This document shows positions 1 through 10,473 of a stretch of 54,128 bases of DNA, one piece after another; the stretch's first letter is position 1; each line of letters begins with the position of its first letter. The notes under the pieces are model-generated. The model did no database searches, was not told where the DNA came from, and saw nothing but the letters and a program-made list of their open reading frames with translations. Both the position numbers and the translations under genes were made by a program. Location: assembly GCF_001039355.2 (NCBI RefSeq), contig NW_019775434.1, positions 17,264 to 71,391 of the forward strand. Direction: 5' to 3'. The DNA is from Lingula anatina (lineage: Eukaryota > Brachiopoda > Lingulata > Lingulida > Lingulidae).

Positions 1-296
1 CTCTGCACTGCCTCTGTGGTCCAGGTGACACAGACAGAGATCCCTGTGATACTTGACAGGTAGTGTTTTAATAATATCACATTGTGTTAGTGGACACATT
101 GCTCTCTGCACTGCCTCTGTGGTCCAGGTGACACAGACAGAGATCACTGTGATACTTGACAGGTATTGTTTTAATAATGTCACATTGTGTGAGTGGACAC
201 ATTGCCCTCTGCACTGCCTCTGTGGTCCAGGTGACACAAACAGAGATCACTGTGATACTTGACAGGTATTGTTTTAATAATATCACATTGTGTTAG
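1..296 (+). repeat. 103-bp tandem array carrying a triplicated DNA2 exon
   Basis: Three copies of a 103-bp unit follow one another, and the first is cut by the window edge. Each unit holds a possible 72-nt exon (…-59, 91-162, 194-265) flanked by AG and GT, then a 31-nt spacer that begins GT and ends AG. The exon has phase T + 23 codons + AG, so it joins in frame to the next DNA2 exon (516-638, which begins with G). It reads [11 protein letters not shown] followed by [13 protein letters not shown], which suits the segment of DNA2 just before the helicase. Copies 2 and 3 differ at two bases inside the exon, both synonymous. Copy 1 has Pro for Thr at one position. The array may extend to the left of the window. 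Confidence 0.75.
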
Positions 297-3200
297 GTGA
301 GACAGTGTGGTAGTTGTGCTTTTACCATTTCCCTTAGATGTGTTATAGAATATATTGAAAATGTCTTTATTACAGTTGGTATAAATTTTTATTTGTCTTT
401 CTTGTCCTGCTAATAGAAATTTGTAATAAAATTTTTTCAGTAATAGTATTTTGTGAATCATCACACTTGTTGCAAAACAGGTTATAACCATTTTGAATTT
501 CTCTTAATTATTCAGGAATCTGCAGAATACCAATTTTAACAGTGATGCTGTTTACCGACTGGATAAAAATGACTCCTTTAACTCCATGGCATCTAATTAC
601 ACAAATCTTTCCAAACTTTTGTCAGATAATCCACACAGGTAAGAGTTTGTTTTTCAGGTGTTATTAATCAAGTCAAGAGTTTGTTTGACAGTTTAAGATG
701 AATATATATAATTTCTCATGTAAATAAAATTTGAATTGATCCAGAATTTTTTTTTAATTTTTACGCACGGCTTTAAATTTACAGGATAGGTCAGAAATAC
801 AGGACACAATCATTTAATTGCTTTTATCATAAATTTTTGGGATTTTAACTTTGACCTTTTTATTGTAGTTTGAGACTTAGGGAGCTGATCATTGATGCTA
901 GGAAGCCCGAGTTTGAACTAACATTAGCTAAAGGAGCAATAGAAAAAGGTATTCACAATTTCTTTAGGACTTTGTTTATGCATTTTGTTTATATTTTAGT
1001 AATAGTTTTGGTAAAAGATATTGTTCAACAAAATTCATCTATATTGCTGTACAATATTGCCCCCAGCTAAGCAGTGAATCATGTAGCATGTGAACCATTA
1101 TTTGCATGGCAATGGTAGGTTACACCAGCAAATTTTTCATGCCATCTTTCTTGTCAACCTTTGTGTTGTTTTAAAATTGAATATTATCTTACAGTGAAAC
1201 ATATATTCAAATCACTCAACAAGCCACAGAAAACTGCCATATTGAAGGTAAGTTTTGTAAAAATGATAGTTGAAGCGAGCATCTGTTAGAAAATGAAGAA
1301 ATAAATAAGTAAAAGTTTTATGCTTCAAACATACAAAAGTTAACAGGTTCTAAAAGTGCTTTTGATGAAAAAGAGCAGCATGGCAATATTAAATTTTGTT
1401 GTCTATTTTTAGATCCTAATGTGCAAAGACTATGTGTTAATGAAAGGCTATCCTGGCACAGGTATTTATATTACATTCTTAAAACCTCATTGCAATTGAT
1501 TTTTAAGTCATACAGTTTTCCATCTATAATAATTGGAATTGTGCAATACTGTTAAATCTAAGCGTGCTGAATTATTGAAACTTCTTTTATTACAGGAAAA
1601 ACATCCACAATTGTTGCTCTTGTTCGTATTCTGCACCAGTTGGGACTTTCTATCCTCCTAACAAGTTACACTCATTCTGCTGTGGATAACATACTGCTGA
1701 AACTGAAAAAGGTAAAACATTCTTCAGGATAAACAATCTTAAAAGATTTGACTTTGTTTCATTTTTTTGTTTGTTGAGGTTTCGATGTAGTCTTGAATGT
1801 AACAGTGATAAAACATTTGATCATCAGTGAAACATCATTTTGTGTTTATTTTCATGACAGACTTTTTGATTATTTAGTTAAATTATATTTTATTTTCAAG
1901 CTTGATCTGAAATTTTTGAGACTTGGCCGAGAGTCCAGGATACATCCAGATATCTTGCCGTATTCTGAAAGTACTCTCACAAAGAACATCAAAACTGTTG
2001 GAGATCTAGCAGAATTTTACACAACTAAGGTATGGTGATTAAACCTTTATATGAAAATAATTTTTTATTATCGGGTATTTAGGATGCCTAGATTTTTCCT
2101 TGTTAAGAGTAGGATGTTTTTTATTTTCATTGCATAGCATTGGTTGAAATCTGATGTAGATTATTTAATGGTTAGTTTCTTCAAACATATATGTAACCTC
2201 ATAGTAAGCATGATACAGATAAGTTTTCTTAATCTTCATCTTTGATCTTATTACTTTACAGCAAATTGTGGCAACCACCTGTTTGGGGACCAACCACGTG
2301 TTGTTCACAAAGCGCAGGTTTGACATCTGTATCATAGACGAGGCATCCCAGGTCCTCCAACCCACCTGCTTTGGACCCCTGTCCTGTGCTGCCAAGTTTG
2401 TGCTGGTGGGGGATCCTAAACAGCTGCCACCTGTGGTACAAAGTACAGAAGCAAGGTAAGATGGTGTCCATTGTCAAGGCTCAACAGTCATTGCTTCAGG
2501 TTGTGGTTAAATTGAAGTTAGTTCATGATACATCCACTTAAAATCATCTGTAGATTTTAATGTGACAGACTATATGTATTGTTTCGTTAACAAAAATAAT
2601 ATTTCCAGAGAAATGGACTTTAAGCATATCTGTAGTTTAAGGGTATATGTGATCCTCAGTTTAAGTATTTAAACCTGTAATTTGTTTGCAGAGACTTGGG
2701 AATGGATGAGAGTTTGTTCATGAGGTTGGACAATACTGGAGCCACATATGAGCTCAATCTGCAGTACAGAATGAACAGGTGAGGAATGCTGAATGTTTGG
2801 AATCTCTTGTGACCAACCAATAGAATAAATAGTTCTTTCAGTCATAAAGTACAAAATATATATTTTATAGGTAAAAATGGGCTATGTCTTTGTTTGACTC
2901 AGTAATGAACTTCTTATTACTCTTATACTGTTTTCTCCTTGTGTTGAGTAGTTCAATAATGCGTCTGAGTAATGAGCTGGTGTATGAGGGAGCATTGAAA
3001 TGTGGCTCTCGGGACGTGGCAGAGGCCCGTCTCCAGCTGTCCAACATGGAGAATGTGAGAGCAGAGGTATGTAGAAGACAACTTTAAACTAAAACAGTGG
3101 TGGATAAGAATGTGCCTTGTTGAATTAAGAATACTTAGAGGTTAAATTTTGTCAAAAATGCAACAAAATTATGTTTTATAAAATAACTGCAGCTAATGCT

Positions 3201-3706
3201 TTTGATAAGTGAAGATTTGGATGAGAATGGAAACACCATTTATAAACTTATAAAAATCTTTCTTGTCATGCTTATTAAAACATACTCTTAAGACTCTTTG
3301 TATGTTACATTTGTTAAAAGTATTTCAGTATTTTATACATTTATTTTGCTGAACAACTGGAATTGTGTATAAACTGTATATGTGCTATAAGATATTTCAC
3401 AGTAACCATTATATTTGTAATCCATTTAGCTGAGTGGCATGATGCCTGCCTGGCTGGAATGTGCATTGAGCCCGCAGCCTGTTCTTTTCTTGGATACAGA
3501 TAATGTAAGTAAATTCTTGTGATTAGACACCTTTTAAACAAGCAGAAATATTCTGAATATTTGAATTTGTGTAAACTTATAACTTTAATATATTTTTCAA
3601 GGTCAAATAATGTAGATTGATTTATCTAGTGCCATGTAAAAGGTTAACGCTCCTCAGAACCTCATTCACATGTATGGAGAGATATTTCATAGGTCAAGTC
3701 TCATTC

Positions 3707-3791
<85 letters not shown>

Positions 3792-5010
3792 CTCACAGAT
3801 ATCAGCTACAGAAAGTTATGATGCTCAGGGATTGGTGAAGAATGATTTAGAGGCAGACATTGTTTGCCAATTAGCCAAGTGTTTTCTTAGGGTAAGTAAT
3901 ATACAGGTTTCATAATCTTACATCAAAATTAAAGAAAAGTGGGGTTGAAACAAAAGGGTAAGCAAGTTAATATTTTACTTAATCTTCCTTTCTTGCTTCT
4001 TTCACATAATTTGCAAATAAAGATAAAACATTTGTATGTAATAAGTTACCCCCCCCCCTCAGAAAAATTACTTTGATTTGTAATGTTGTGATTTATATAC
4101 AGTTTTTAGATGACAAAGTTCTTTTAACATTACCATGGAAAGTTCACATTGTACCAAGAAGTATATATTTATCTAGGGTGGGTTATCCCCACAAGAGCTT
4201 GGCATCATAGCACCATACAGAAACCAGGTGAAAGTCCTTCACACTCGTCTTGGTGGCTCTGGAGAAGTGGAGGTGAACACGGTGGATCAGTACCAAGGCA
4301 GAGACAAGAGTGTCATCATCATCTCCTTTGTCAGGAGTAATTCCAAGGATGATTCCAGCAGTAAAGGCAGGGTAGGCAAACTTCTCCTAATAAATAGGCA
4401 TTTTTCTTTTTAAGAAGGGTTTGTTTAATGCACAGCACAATTTGGTCTTTTTTTAAATCAAATTTCATACACAAGGTCAATGCAAGAGATTTGATACACG
4501 ATGATAGGCAAAGATGCCTTCCACACACTCATTCACACAATGAGAAAGAAAATAATTAGAAGAAACATTTTGGTCTTATGAGTGCAGGTCATTGCATCTG
4601 TATATGCCATGGTGTTGTATGTAAATTACCCCAAAAAGGAGTAAAACTTAAGCTAAGTTTACAACTGTCTTTTCAGGGTGGAACGGAGATACTTTGTGAC
4701 TGGAGAAGACTGAATGTTGCTGTGACAAGAGCAAAACACAAGCTTCTCTTTGTGGGCAGTGTTTCCACTCTAAAGAAGTATCAGCCTTTACAGAAATTGA
4801 TCCAGATATTGAACCCAGAGGAAATATCCTTTTTGACAAAAATGCTGTAGTTGTATATGTCTAAGATATTGATAAATGTAACTTTGGGGTTATTCTGCTG
4901 GCTAAGTGTTTCTATGTGAACTGAGCATGACCCAATTCTGAAAGGTTTTTATTTTAAATTTCCTTTACTCTTCTTACATATGCCAGATAACCTCAGTACC
5001 AGACAGATGA
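1..5010 (+). CDS. DNA2: DNA replication ATP-dependent helicase/nuclease DNA2, C-terminal half (5' end outside window)
   Basis: DNA2 is a nuclease-helicase that trims Okazaki flaps and resects DNA ends in nucleus and mitochondria. Only the linker and the SF1 helicase are in the window; the Fe-S nuclease part lies to the left. Exons: array copies before 266, then 516-638, 869-948, 1195-1247, 1413-1461, 1596-1711, 1901-2029, 2262-2455, 2692-2778, 2952-3066, 3430-3504, 3799-3891, 4177-4371, 4677-4823 and probably 4978-5010. All phases agree. Motifs in order: Walker A YPGTGKTS (split across 1413-1461/1596-1711), [12 protein letters not shown], motif II IIDEASQ, motif [13 protein letters not shown], motif IV LQYRMN, motif [13 protein letters not shown] and motif [16 protein letters not shown]. 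Order and spacing match animal DNA2. If the last, U12-like intron is not spliced, the protein ends at TAG 4848-4850 instead. Confidence 0.93.
3710..3789. repeat. (TA)40 microsatellite ending 10 nt before a DNA2 splice acceptor
   Basis: An uninterrupted TA dinucleotide run of about 80 bp lies in a DNA2 intron. Only the ten bases 3789-3798 (tttctcacag) separate it from the exon at 3799, so the branch point must lie in or beyond the repeat. Confidence 0.97.
4824..4977 (+). other. DNA2: Probable U12-type AT-AC intron of DNA2
   Basis: The segment begins ATATCCTTTT, a full match to the minor-spliceosome 5' splice site. It ends TTAC at 4977. TTCCTTTAC at 4960-4968 matches the U12 branch consensus TTCCTTRAC at 8 of 9 positions, with the branch A 10 nt from the end. 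The 3' exon then reads [10 protein letters not shown]-stop in the same phase. The match to consensus is seen; its use in splicing is inferred. An AG at 4985-4986 would give the same frame, three codons shorter. Confidence 0.5.
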
Positions 5011-6031
5011 AGGCAGTCTGTGAGGAGGCCAGCTATGCCAATACATGAGGAGCTATGTCACAATAAACTATATCAAGGGCAAAAGAAAAAATCTTTATAC
5101 AATTAATGACTTTGGTTGAGGTTGTTTCAAGATTATACCAGAAGCTGTATATTTTTGATGTCTGATTGACATTTCCTTTTTTTTTCAGATTGTCATGTAT
5201 GGTGACGTCTTCATTGGTCAGTTTTGCATTTTCTCAGGACTAGCATTTCCAGATATAAAATCATAATAATGCTATTTATATTATATCATTTAATTTATTG
5301 TGAAAGGAAATGTTGATAGTATTCCAAATCTCTTTTCTCATCTGCCAGTATACCAAGTGAACAAAAATGTGCAAATAATTTTGTATTTCAAGTTTTTAGT
5401 TTTTGTAGTAAGTTAAAACAAAATAACATTTTAATAAACATATTATATTTATTTACATCAATTTATTTTCTGTGTAACCAAATAAAATATAATAAAACTG
5501 CCAGTTGCATTTGTTATTTTTTATAAAACTGCTTCCATCCCCTTCAGACTGGTTTGCAGTTCCCCTCTGCTCAAAGCCAGGCACAAAATGTGTACCTTGC
5601 AGTTAGAAGATCACTGCAAAACTTGAAAAATTTCTTTAATAATCAATATATATAGTTGACCTAAATAAATAATTACTCTGTATAAAAACCATTAAAGTTT
5701 GCAGACTTTGACTTATGAAACTTTGAACAAAAGAAATACACAGAAGTTTTTTAATTGAGCACCACTGAAAAAAATCCGTACTTGATATATTTTTAAGGCA
5801 TCAAATAAATGGATCACTCTGCTGTGAATAGATCATGCTACTGTGGCATGTATCGGGTAAAGAAAGATATCAATAAACTCCTGCAGAGGGTCAATATTTC
5901 CCAACATCTGCATTTCCACATTTCACCTGCATGCCCCATGTAGAAAGTTGTTTAAATTGCACTGCATGCACCCATTTCTTTGAGTTGAAAGGAAAGACAT
6001 TCCTCTTCCCTACAAGAGAAATTTTAAAAAA
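5011..6031. other. Convergent 3' flanks of DNA2 and HGH1
   Basis: No coding exon is visible. The stretch is AT-rich and holds several AATAAA hexamers (around 5430-5490) that could end DNA2 transcripts. HGH1 ends on the other strand at 6032. Both 3' UTRs and the transcription end sites must lie here. Confidence 0.6.
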
Positions 6032-8153
6032 TTAGCCGTCCTTTGCATCTCCCCCTGCATCCTTTGCAACTCTGCTAGCTTTATTCAATTTTTCTTGAAT
6101 GTCTGCTGGAATTTCAACTTCTTTGAGGTTTGCATGCTCTGGTGCTGGCTCATCACCAATCAGTATAGATACTACATCTTCACAAGCTTCTATAACTGCT
6201 TCATTCTTTTCACAGTTGTGTAATTCCCGCAGTATGATGTATGCATTTTTGTCTTTAAGGTACTCCCTGCCTTCTTTTGTTGCACAGAGCTATGAAAAAA
6301 AGAAAAAATCAATTATTCAGGTCTTCAGAAATACCTGGCTATGGTTCATCCAAAAAATAAACATTGGGTACTACCTCCATAGTTCAGCTTTAAAGTCAAT
6401 GAGCAACAATCACATCAAACTGAATTTCTGACCTCAATTGTGTTATCCCATCTCAATGCGAGTCATAATAAAAATTAAGTCATTCAACAGATCTTTTAAT
6501 CACGCTACTTAGCTATCAGTGACCAGCATCACCTGGTGGACAGCCTCTATTAACATGACCCTGATATCTGGCTCTGGTTCTCTGGTCTTGGTGGGTTCCA
6601 GGTACTGCAGCTCCACTGGTAACTTGTCATTGTCCTCCTCATCAAACTCCTCTGGACCAGCCAGGGGGAGGAGAAGGTGGGGGAGGAGATCTACTTGAGG
6701 ACTTAACAACCACTGGTGATTATCTGAATGAGAGAAATGTAATTACTTCAAATACAGTTACTAGTATTAATATCTTAGAACAGCCTGTGACCACGTAACT
6801 TTTTTTTACTTTAAGTGACTGTCTGATTACATCAGAAATTATACATCATATGATAAAATGAAATAAATGATTGGTTCAAATTTTTATCTGATACAAAACA
6901 CATGCTAAAACAAATTTTCTTAAATAATAAGATTTCATCAAATAAAACCTTACCAGTTTCAAAACTGCAATTTTTAAGTGTAGCTACAATTCCTCTGCGT
7001 CTAACTACCGACTCAGGATACTGCGTGTATGGAAGCAGTCTCTGGATGACACAGCCATCTTTATTGAGAATGAACTGGCGAGCCTCGGGAATCTGGGTCA
7101 GATTACACAGGAATGGACCTAATGAGGTAAAAGAGGGTTCACGTTTTATAACAATAATACATTGAAAGTGCATGTAAAATTCTAAGTTAATAAATAACAA
7201 ATGCTGCAACAAATGTCAGTTTATCAAATTTTAATTCAAAGACACGATATATTACTTGGACAGTACAGTAGACTTTTCATTGTCTTCATAGATTTCTTTA
7301 TTACGCAATTTCTATGTATGCACAACACGAAAATTGCCCTCACCCAGATGATGTAGTTTTGCTTTGGGGTTGTATCCCTCAGTACAGAAGACCTGTATTA
7401 GTTTGTCAAACCCAAGTGTCTCCTTTTCCTTCTGAATCACTTCCACCATTTTCTTGGCACAATCTAATGGTCTGGACAAATTGCTTAACAACATACATGC
7501 TTCGTCAGCAAGTTCACTTTCAGGATTACAAACATATTTCATAAGCTCCTGAAGAAGATTGGGTTTTGTCTTCAGAGACAGCAGCTTCGGACACACCAAA
7601 TCTTCTGCAGTTAGATTCACCAGGGCTTTGTATGCCTGTTTTGATATGCTTTGGATGTCATCTTGCAGTAAACCTGCAACTGCCTCCAAGTACACGTCTC
7701 GGCTACACAGTAGAGTTCTCCCTTCTGATGTCCCTGTAAGACCTGTCACATAGTCTATGGCTATTGCCTTTACATCCCCCCTTGACTTGTGTGACAGGAA
7801 GGGTATTACCTCATCTAACTGCTTTCTGCTCATGGCTAAAATGAAATACAGAGCATTTAATAAATAATGTAAAGAGGCAAGAAGAGGAGAACAACAAGAA
7901 GAAATATCTTCGTTATATAAAACATTTAAATGTTCTAAATTTTCAATGGCAATAATCATTCAGAATAACGAACACCCAAATATTACCCTCCTAGTAATGA
8001 TCATATGCTAGTGAGTATATGGTGGGAAAGAAGTGTGTATGTTATATACAGCGTATTATCACATCATCATCATTTAACAAACTGCTTACTTTGAAAGTAT
8101 AACCTCAAGTTAAACCAAGCTTAAGTTAAAAGTTTTGTTATCTTTACCATTTA

Positions 8154-8195
<42 letters not shown>

Positions 8196-9146
8196 TATAA
8201 TTATAATTATTATCATCATTATAATTATTATCATTATTTCGCATTTATTCTATTTCTAGGCACATTAACTTATAAGTCTTTATGTTCCAGTACTCCCCAA
8301 TGCAGTCTAGATTACCTGTTGTGCATGTATGCTCAGAGCCGACACAAGATATTTGTTTGAATCACTTGATTCTGCAACTTGCAAGTTGGTTTTCAACGCC
8401 CTAACAAATATTTTGCAGTATGTCAGAGATTAACATCTAAAACCGTTCACACGTCATATACATAAAACCAGACATTTACATTTCTCCACTGCCTTAGCCA
8501 TGTGTTCCAAAAGCAAAGCCAGTATTTTCATAATGGTTTAGTTTCGAGGAATAATTATATTACGTGAACGCATAGAGAAATATAATCACAGGAAATAATT
8601 GAAATTAAAATATTTATTATACTATGATTAACAGAATTTTATGTACTTTTACAGGTTAAATGGAGTTACTTATAGGTATTTCTTTCGATAATAATATATA
8701 CATAAAGTTTAGCTTCGGATTCGCCATGTTTCTTGTTCCAGAAGTTCCAGTCAAAAACTGCAGGTTTTTAGCTTTTGTATTCGACCTGTGTTCTGATTGC
8801 TTCTTAAAACAAGAGAATAATACTACCAGTTCACATTGCGTAACTCATCTTACAGATAAATGGAGATGATTTTGTAACAATGAGATGTGACTTGCAACTT
8901 TTTCGTCTTGACCTCGCTGATAGCAGGCTTCAGTGTCAAACAGACGCTGTTGCTACTTGTATTTTCTAATTTATATTTGTTCTGTATTTCAGATGGAAGT
9001 GCCGTTAGAAGAGAAAAACTAACATATGCCATGTAATCTTCGAATGTAGTGGAGTGAGTGTCAGTTCCGCCGATTGAAATGAAAATTAAGCGTTGAAAAT
9101 AATGGTTTATATATTTACCCTGTTCAAGTTTACCCTTAACAGCCAT
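6032..9146 (-). CDS. HGH1: HGH1 homologue (FAM203), eEF2 folding co-chaperone, complete
   Basis: HGH1 is a cytosolic armadillo-type solenoid that, by family knowledge, helps the TRiC chaperonin fold elongation factor eEF2. Exons on the minus strand: 9119-9146, 7344-7835, 6954-7118, 6533-6723, 6032-6289, giving 377 residues (human about 390). The first exon encodes only MAVKGKLEQ plus one base. I chose it because its phase joins exactly (G+CC) to the next exon, giving EQAMSRKQLDEVIPFLSH; the ATG at 7833 is an alternative start. Family segments: QAYKALVNLTAEDL, EACMLLSNLSRPLD, a GPFLCNLTQ block, VIQRLLPYTQYPESVVRRRG, the acidic LPLAGPEEFDEEDNDKLPVE block, and a C-terminus with ILIGDEP. The 1.3-kb first intron holds an ATA microsatellite. 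The gene is tail-to-tail with DNA2 and head-to-head with DGCR8. Confidence 0.93.
8154..8236. repeat. (ATA)n microsatellite in HGH1 intron 1
   Basis: Perfect ATA/AAT repeats to about 8196 continue as degenerate ATTATA/ATC repeats. No coding content. Confidence 0.95.
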
Positions 9147-9552
9147 ATTGCCTTTATTATGTTTTAATAAAATGATGCACTTTCAAGTTCACATAGATTA
9201 CATGCCTGAACAATTTTTTCATTCCTGTTGAAAGAAAGCTCTGGTGCTGTCTTCACAAAAACTTGGGAAGAAAGCAGTCACCCCTTGTACTTTCTAGCAT
9301 CGTTTTCTGTTCTATTGCTTTCTTACGATCTTGGCATTTACAACTTTACTGTAAGTAAATAGTTAGTTTGAACACATTTTTAACAATAGCCTGTTCTCAA
9401 AAGCACTGAGATTGATACTAATGAAGTTAAAAGTGAATATTTGATCTTTTTCTTTATTAGTACTTGAACAGTGCATTTGAGTCCTCATTTGGAACAAATC
9501 TGACTGGCAGACAAGCAGGATTTTTGTCAGAATACAAATTGTATATAGGAGT
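9147..9552. promoter_or_regulatory. Divergent promoter region between HGH1 (-) and DGCR8 (+)
   Basis: The HGH1 start codon (9146, minus) and the DGCR8 coding exon (from about 9553, plus) point away from each other across some 400 bp. A splice donor GTAAGT at 9351 and an acceptor ending 9552 suggest a non-coding first DGCR8 exon ending at 9350. A YY1-like CAATATGGCTG overlaps the HGH1 start (9140-9150, read on minus). No TATA box stands out. Confidence 0.5.
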
Positions 9553-9571
9553 GTGTATTTCAGACAAAGAC

Positions 9572-9595
9572 ATGTCTATGCTGAACCATGAGTAA
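9572..9595 (+). promoter_or_regulatory. Overlapping upstream ORF at the DGCR8 start
   Basis: A seven-codon ORF (MSMLNHE-stop) begins 16 nt before the DGCR8 ATG at 9588 and ends inside the main coding sequence, in the +2 frame relative to it. If the transcript starts upstream, scanning ribosomes would meet it first. Its use is inferred. Confidence 0.45.
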
Positions 9596-10185
9596 GGAGC
9601 AGAAAGACGTGCAGCCACCAACTTTACCACCAGCATCAGAGCAATCGTCCAATCACATTTCTCATGTATTGGACTTTGGCCATGGTGAAGGTGGTAATAT
9701 GCAACCCAAGGTGGAGAGGGACCAAGAACCTGCCTTTAAAAAACGTAAACTAGACAGCCAAAGTGGAATCTCTAGTAACAATGATCAATTCTCTACAGGA
9801 CCAGACTTAGTTAGTATTGAATGTGAAACATCCAAAAATCTCTCATTAGAATGCCAAGCTTCCAAAGATGTAGACTCTGATTCACAGATCTCTATGATCA
9901 TTGAGGACCAGAATCACAGGCCAGAAAGTCCAGTAGACATTGAGAAAACCATGGCCTCTTCTCACAATGCTCAAGTTTTTGAAATTATAGATGATTTAGG
10001 CTCTGATAGAGAAGAATACTATGAAAGTGAGGATGACTATGATGACGATGACATAGATGCTCTGCTAGATGAGTGTCTGGATAAGCCCAGAAATACTTCT
10101 GCCTCTGAGGCTGATGTGGATGGAGATGTAGACACAGAGACAGATCCAAGTGCCCCTGAAGAGAAAGAGAAGGTTGTACTGATAG
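9588..10185 (+). CDS. DGCR8: DGCR8/Pasha, N-terminal coding exon (rest of the N-terminal half not found)
   Basis: DGCR8 binds primary microRNAs with Drosha in the nuclear Microprocessor. This exon encodes 199 residues plus one base and ends at a strong donor (GTAAGT, 10186). The N-terminus is polar and disordered, with a basic nuclear-signal-like patch FKKRKLD near residue 48. The diagnostic part is the acidic stretch EEYYESEDDYDDDD followed by IDALLDECLDKP, equivalent to the vertebrate DVDALLEEGLCAPKK element just before the WW-like/haem region. The exon should continue into the WW and dsRBD exons, but a single 'n' lies 177 bp downstream and DR1 follows. The acidic composition alone would be weak evidence; the IDALLDE element and the matching C-terminal exons at 21373 raise confidence. 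Confidence 0.7.
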
Positions 10186-10361
10186 GTAAGTGACAAGAGA
10201 AAGGGTGACTCTCAAATATGATATGAACAAGTTACGCAAATCCCCTTCCCAATTATGCCAAATATGGAGGCTCTGTTTAGCTTTTATCAAGTTGTGGACA
10301 TACTGCTTTTGATTTTTAAGAAACTGTGTTAATAAACAAAGTGCATTAAAATGGGACTTCA

Positions 10362-10362
10362 N
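10362..10362. other. Single 'n': probable contig join
   Basis: One isolated undetermined base lies 177 bp after the DGCR8 N-terminal exon and 112 bp before the DR1 start codon. Some scaffolders write a single n where two contigs are predicted to overlap but no overlap is found. A plain ambiguous base is the alternative. Confidence 0.5.
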
Positions 10363-10473
10363 TTTAAGGGTCAAGTGAACTGAAGTAATTTTGAGCATTC
10401 ACATACCAAGGCATTTGTAGTACATTTGGACAGTTCTCAGGGGGTCACGTCTTCCTACAATCATTCAGCTATT

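Noticed and set aside
53-491. Repetitive ORFs on both strands at the left edge
   Set aside because: They read through the 103-bp array across exon and spacer in shifting frames. The phase-compatible 72-nt exon explains the coding signal.
4987-5048. Coding-like segment [19 protein letters not shown]-stop after DNA2, vaguely like the human DNA2 tail
   Set aside because: No donor of the required phase exists in the preceding exon. The U12-type junction gives a different frame, ITSVPDR.
7834-7959. In-frame hydrophobic extension upstream of the HGH1 second exon
   Set aside because: A splice acceptor (ttttag) ends right before the exon at 7835, and the phase joins to a short first exon at 9119-9146.
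10426-10473. N-terminal extension of DR1 from a TTG codon
   Set aside because: It has no ATG. The ATG at 10474 gives the expected distance to the histone fold.
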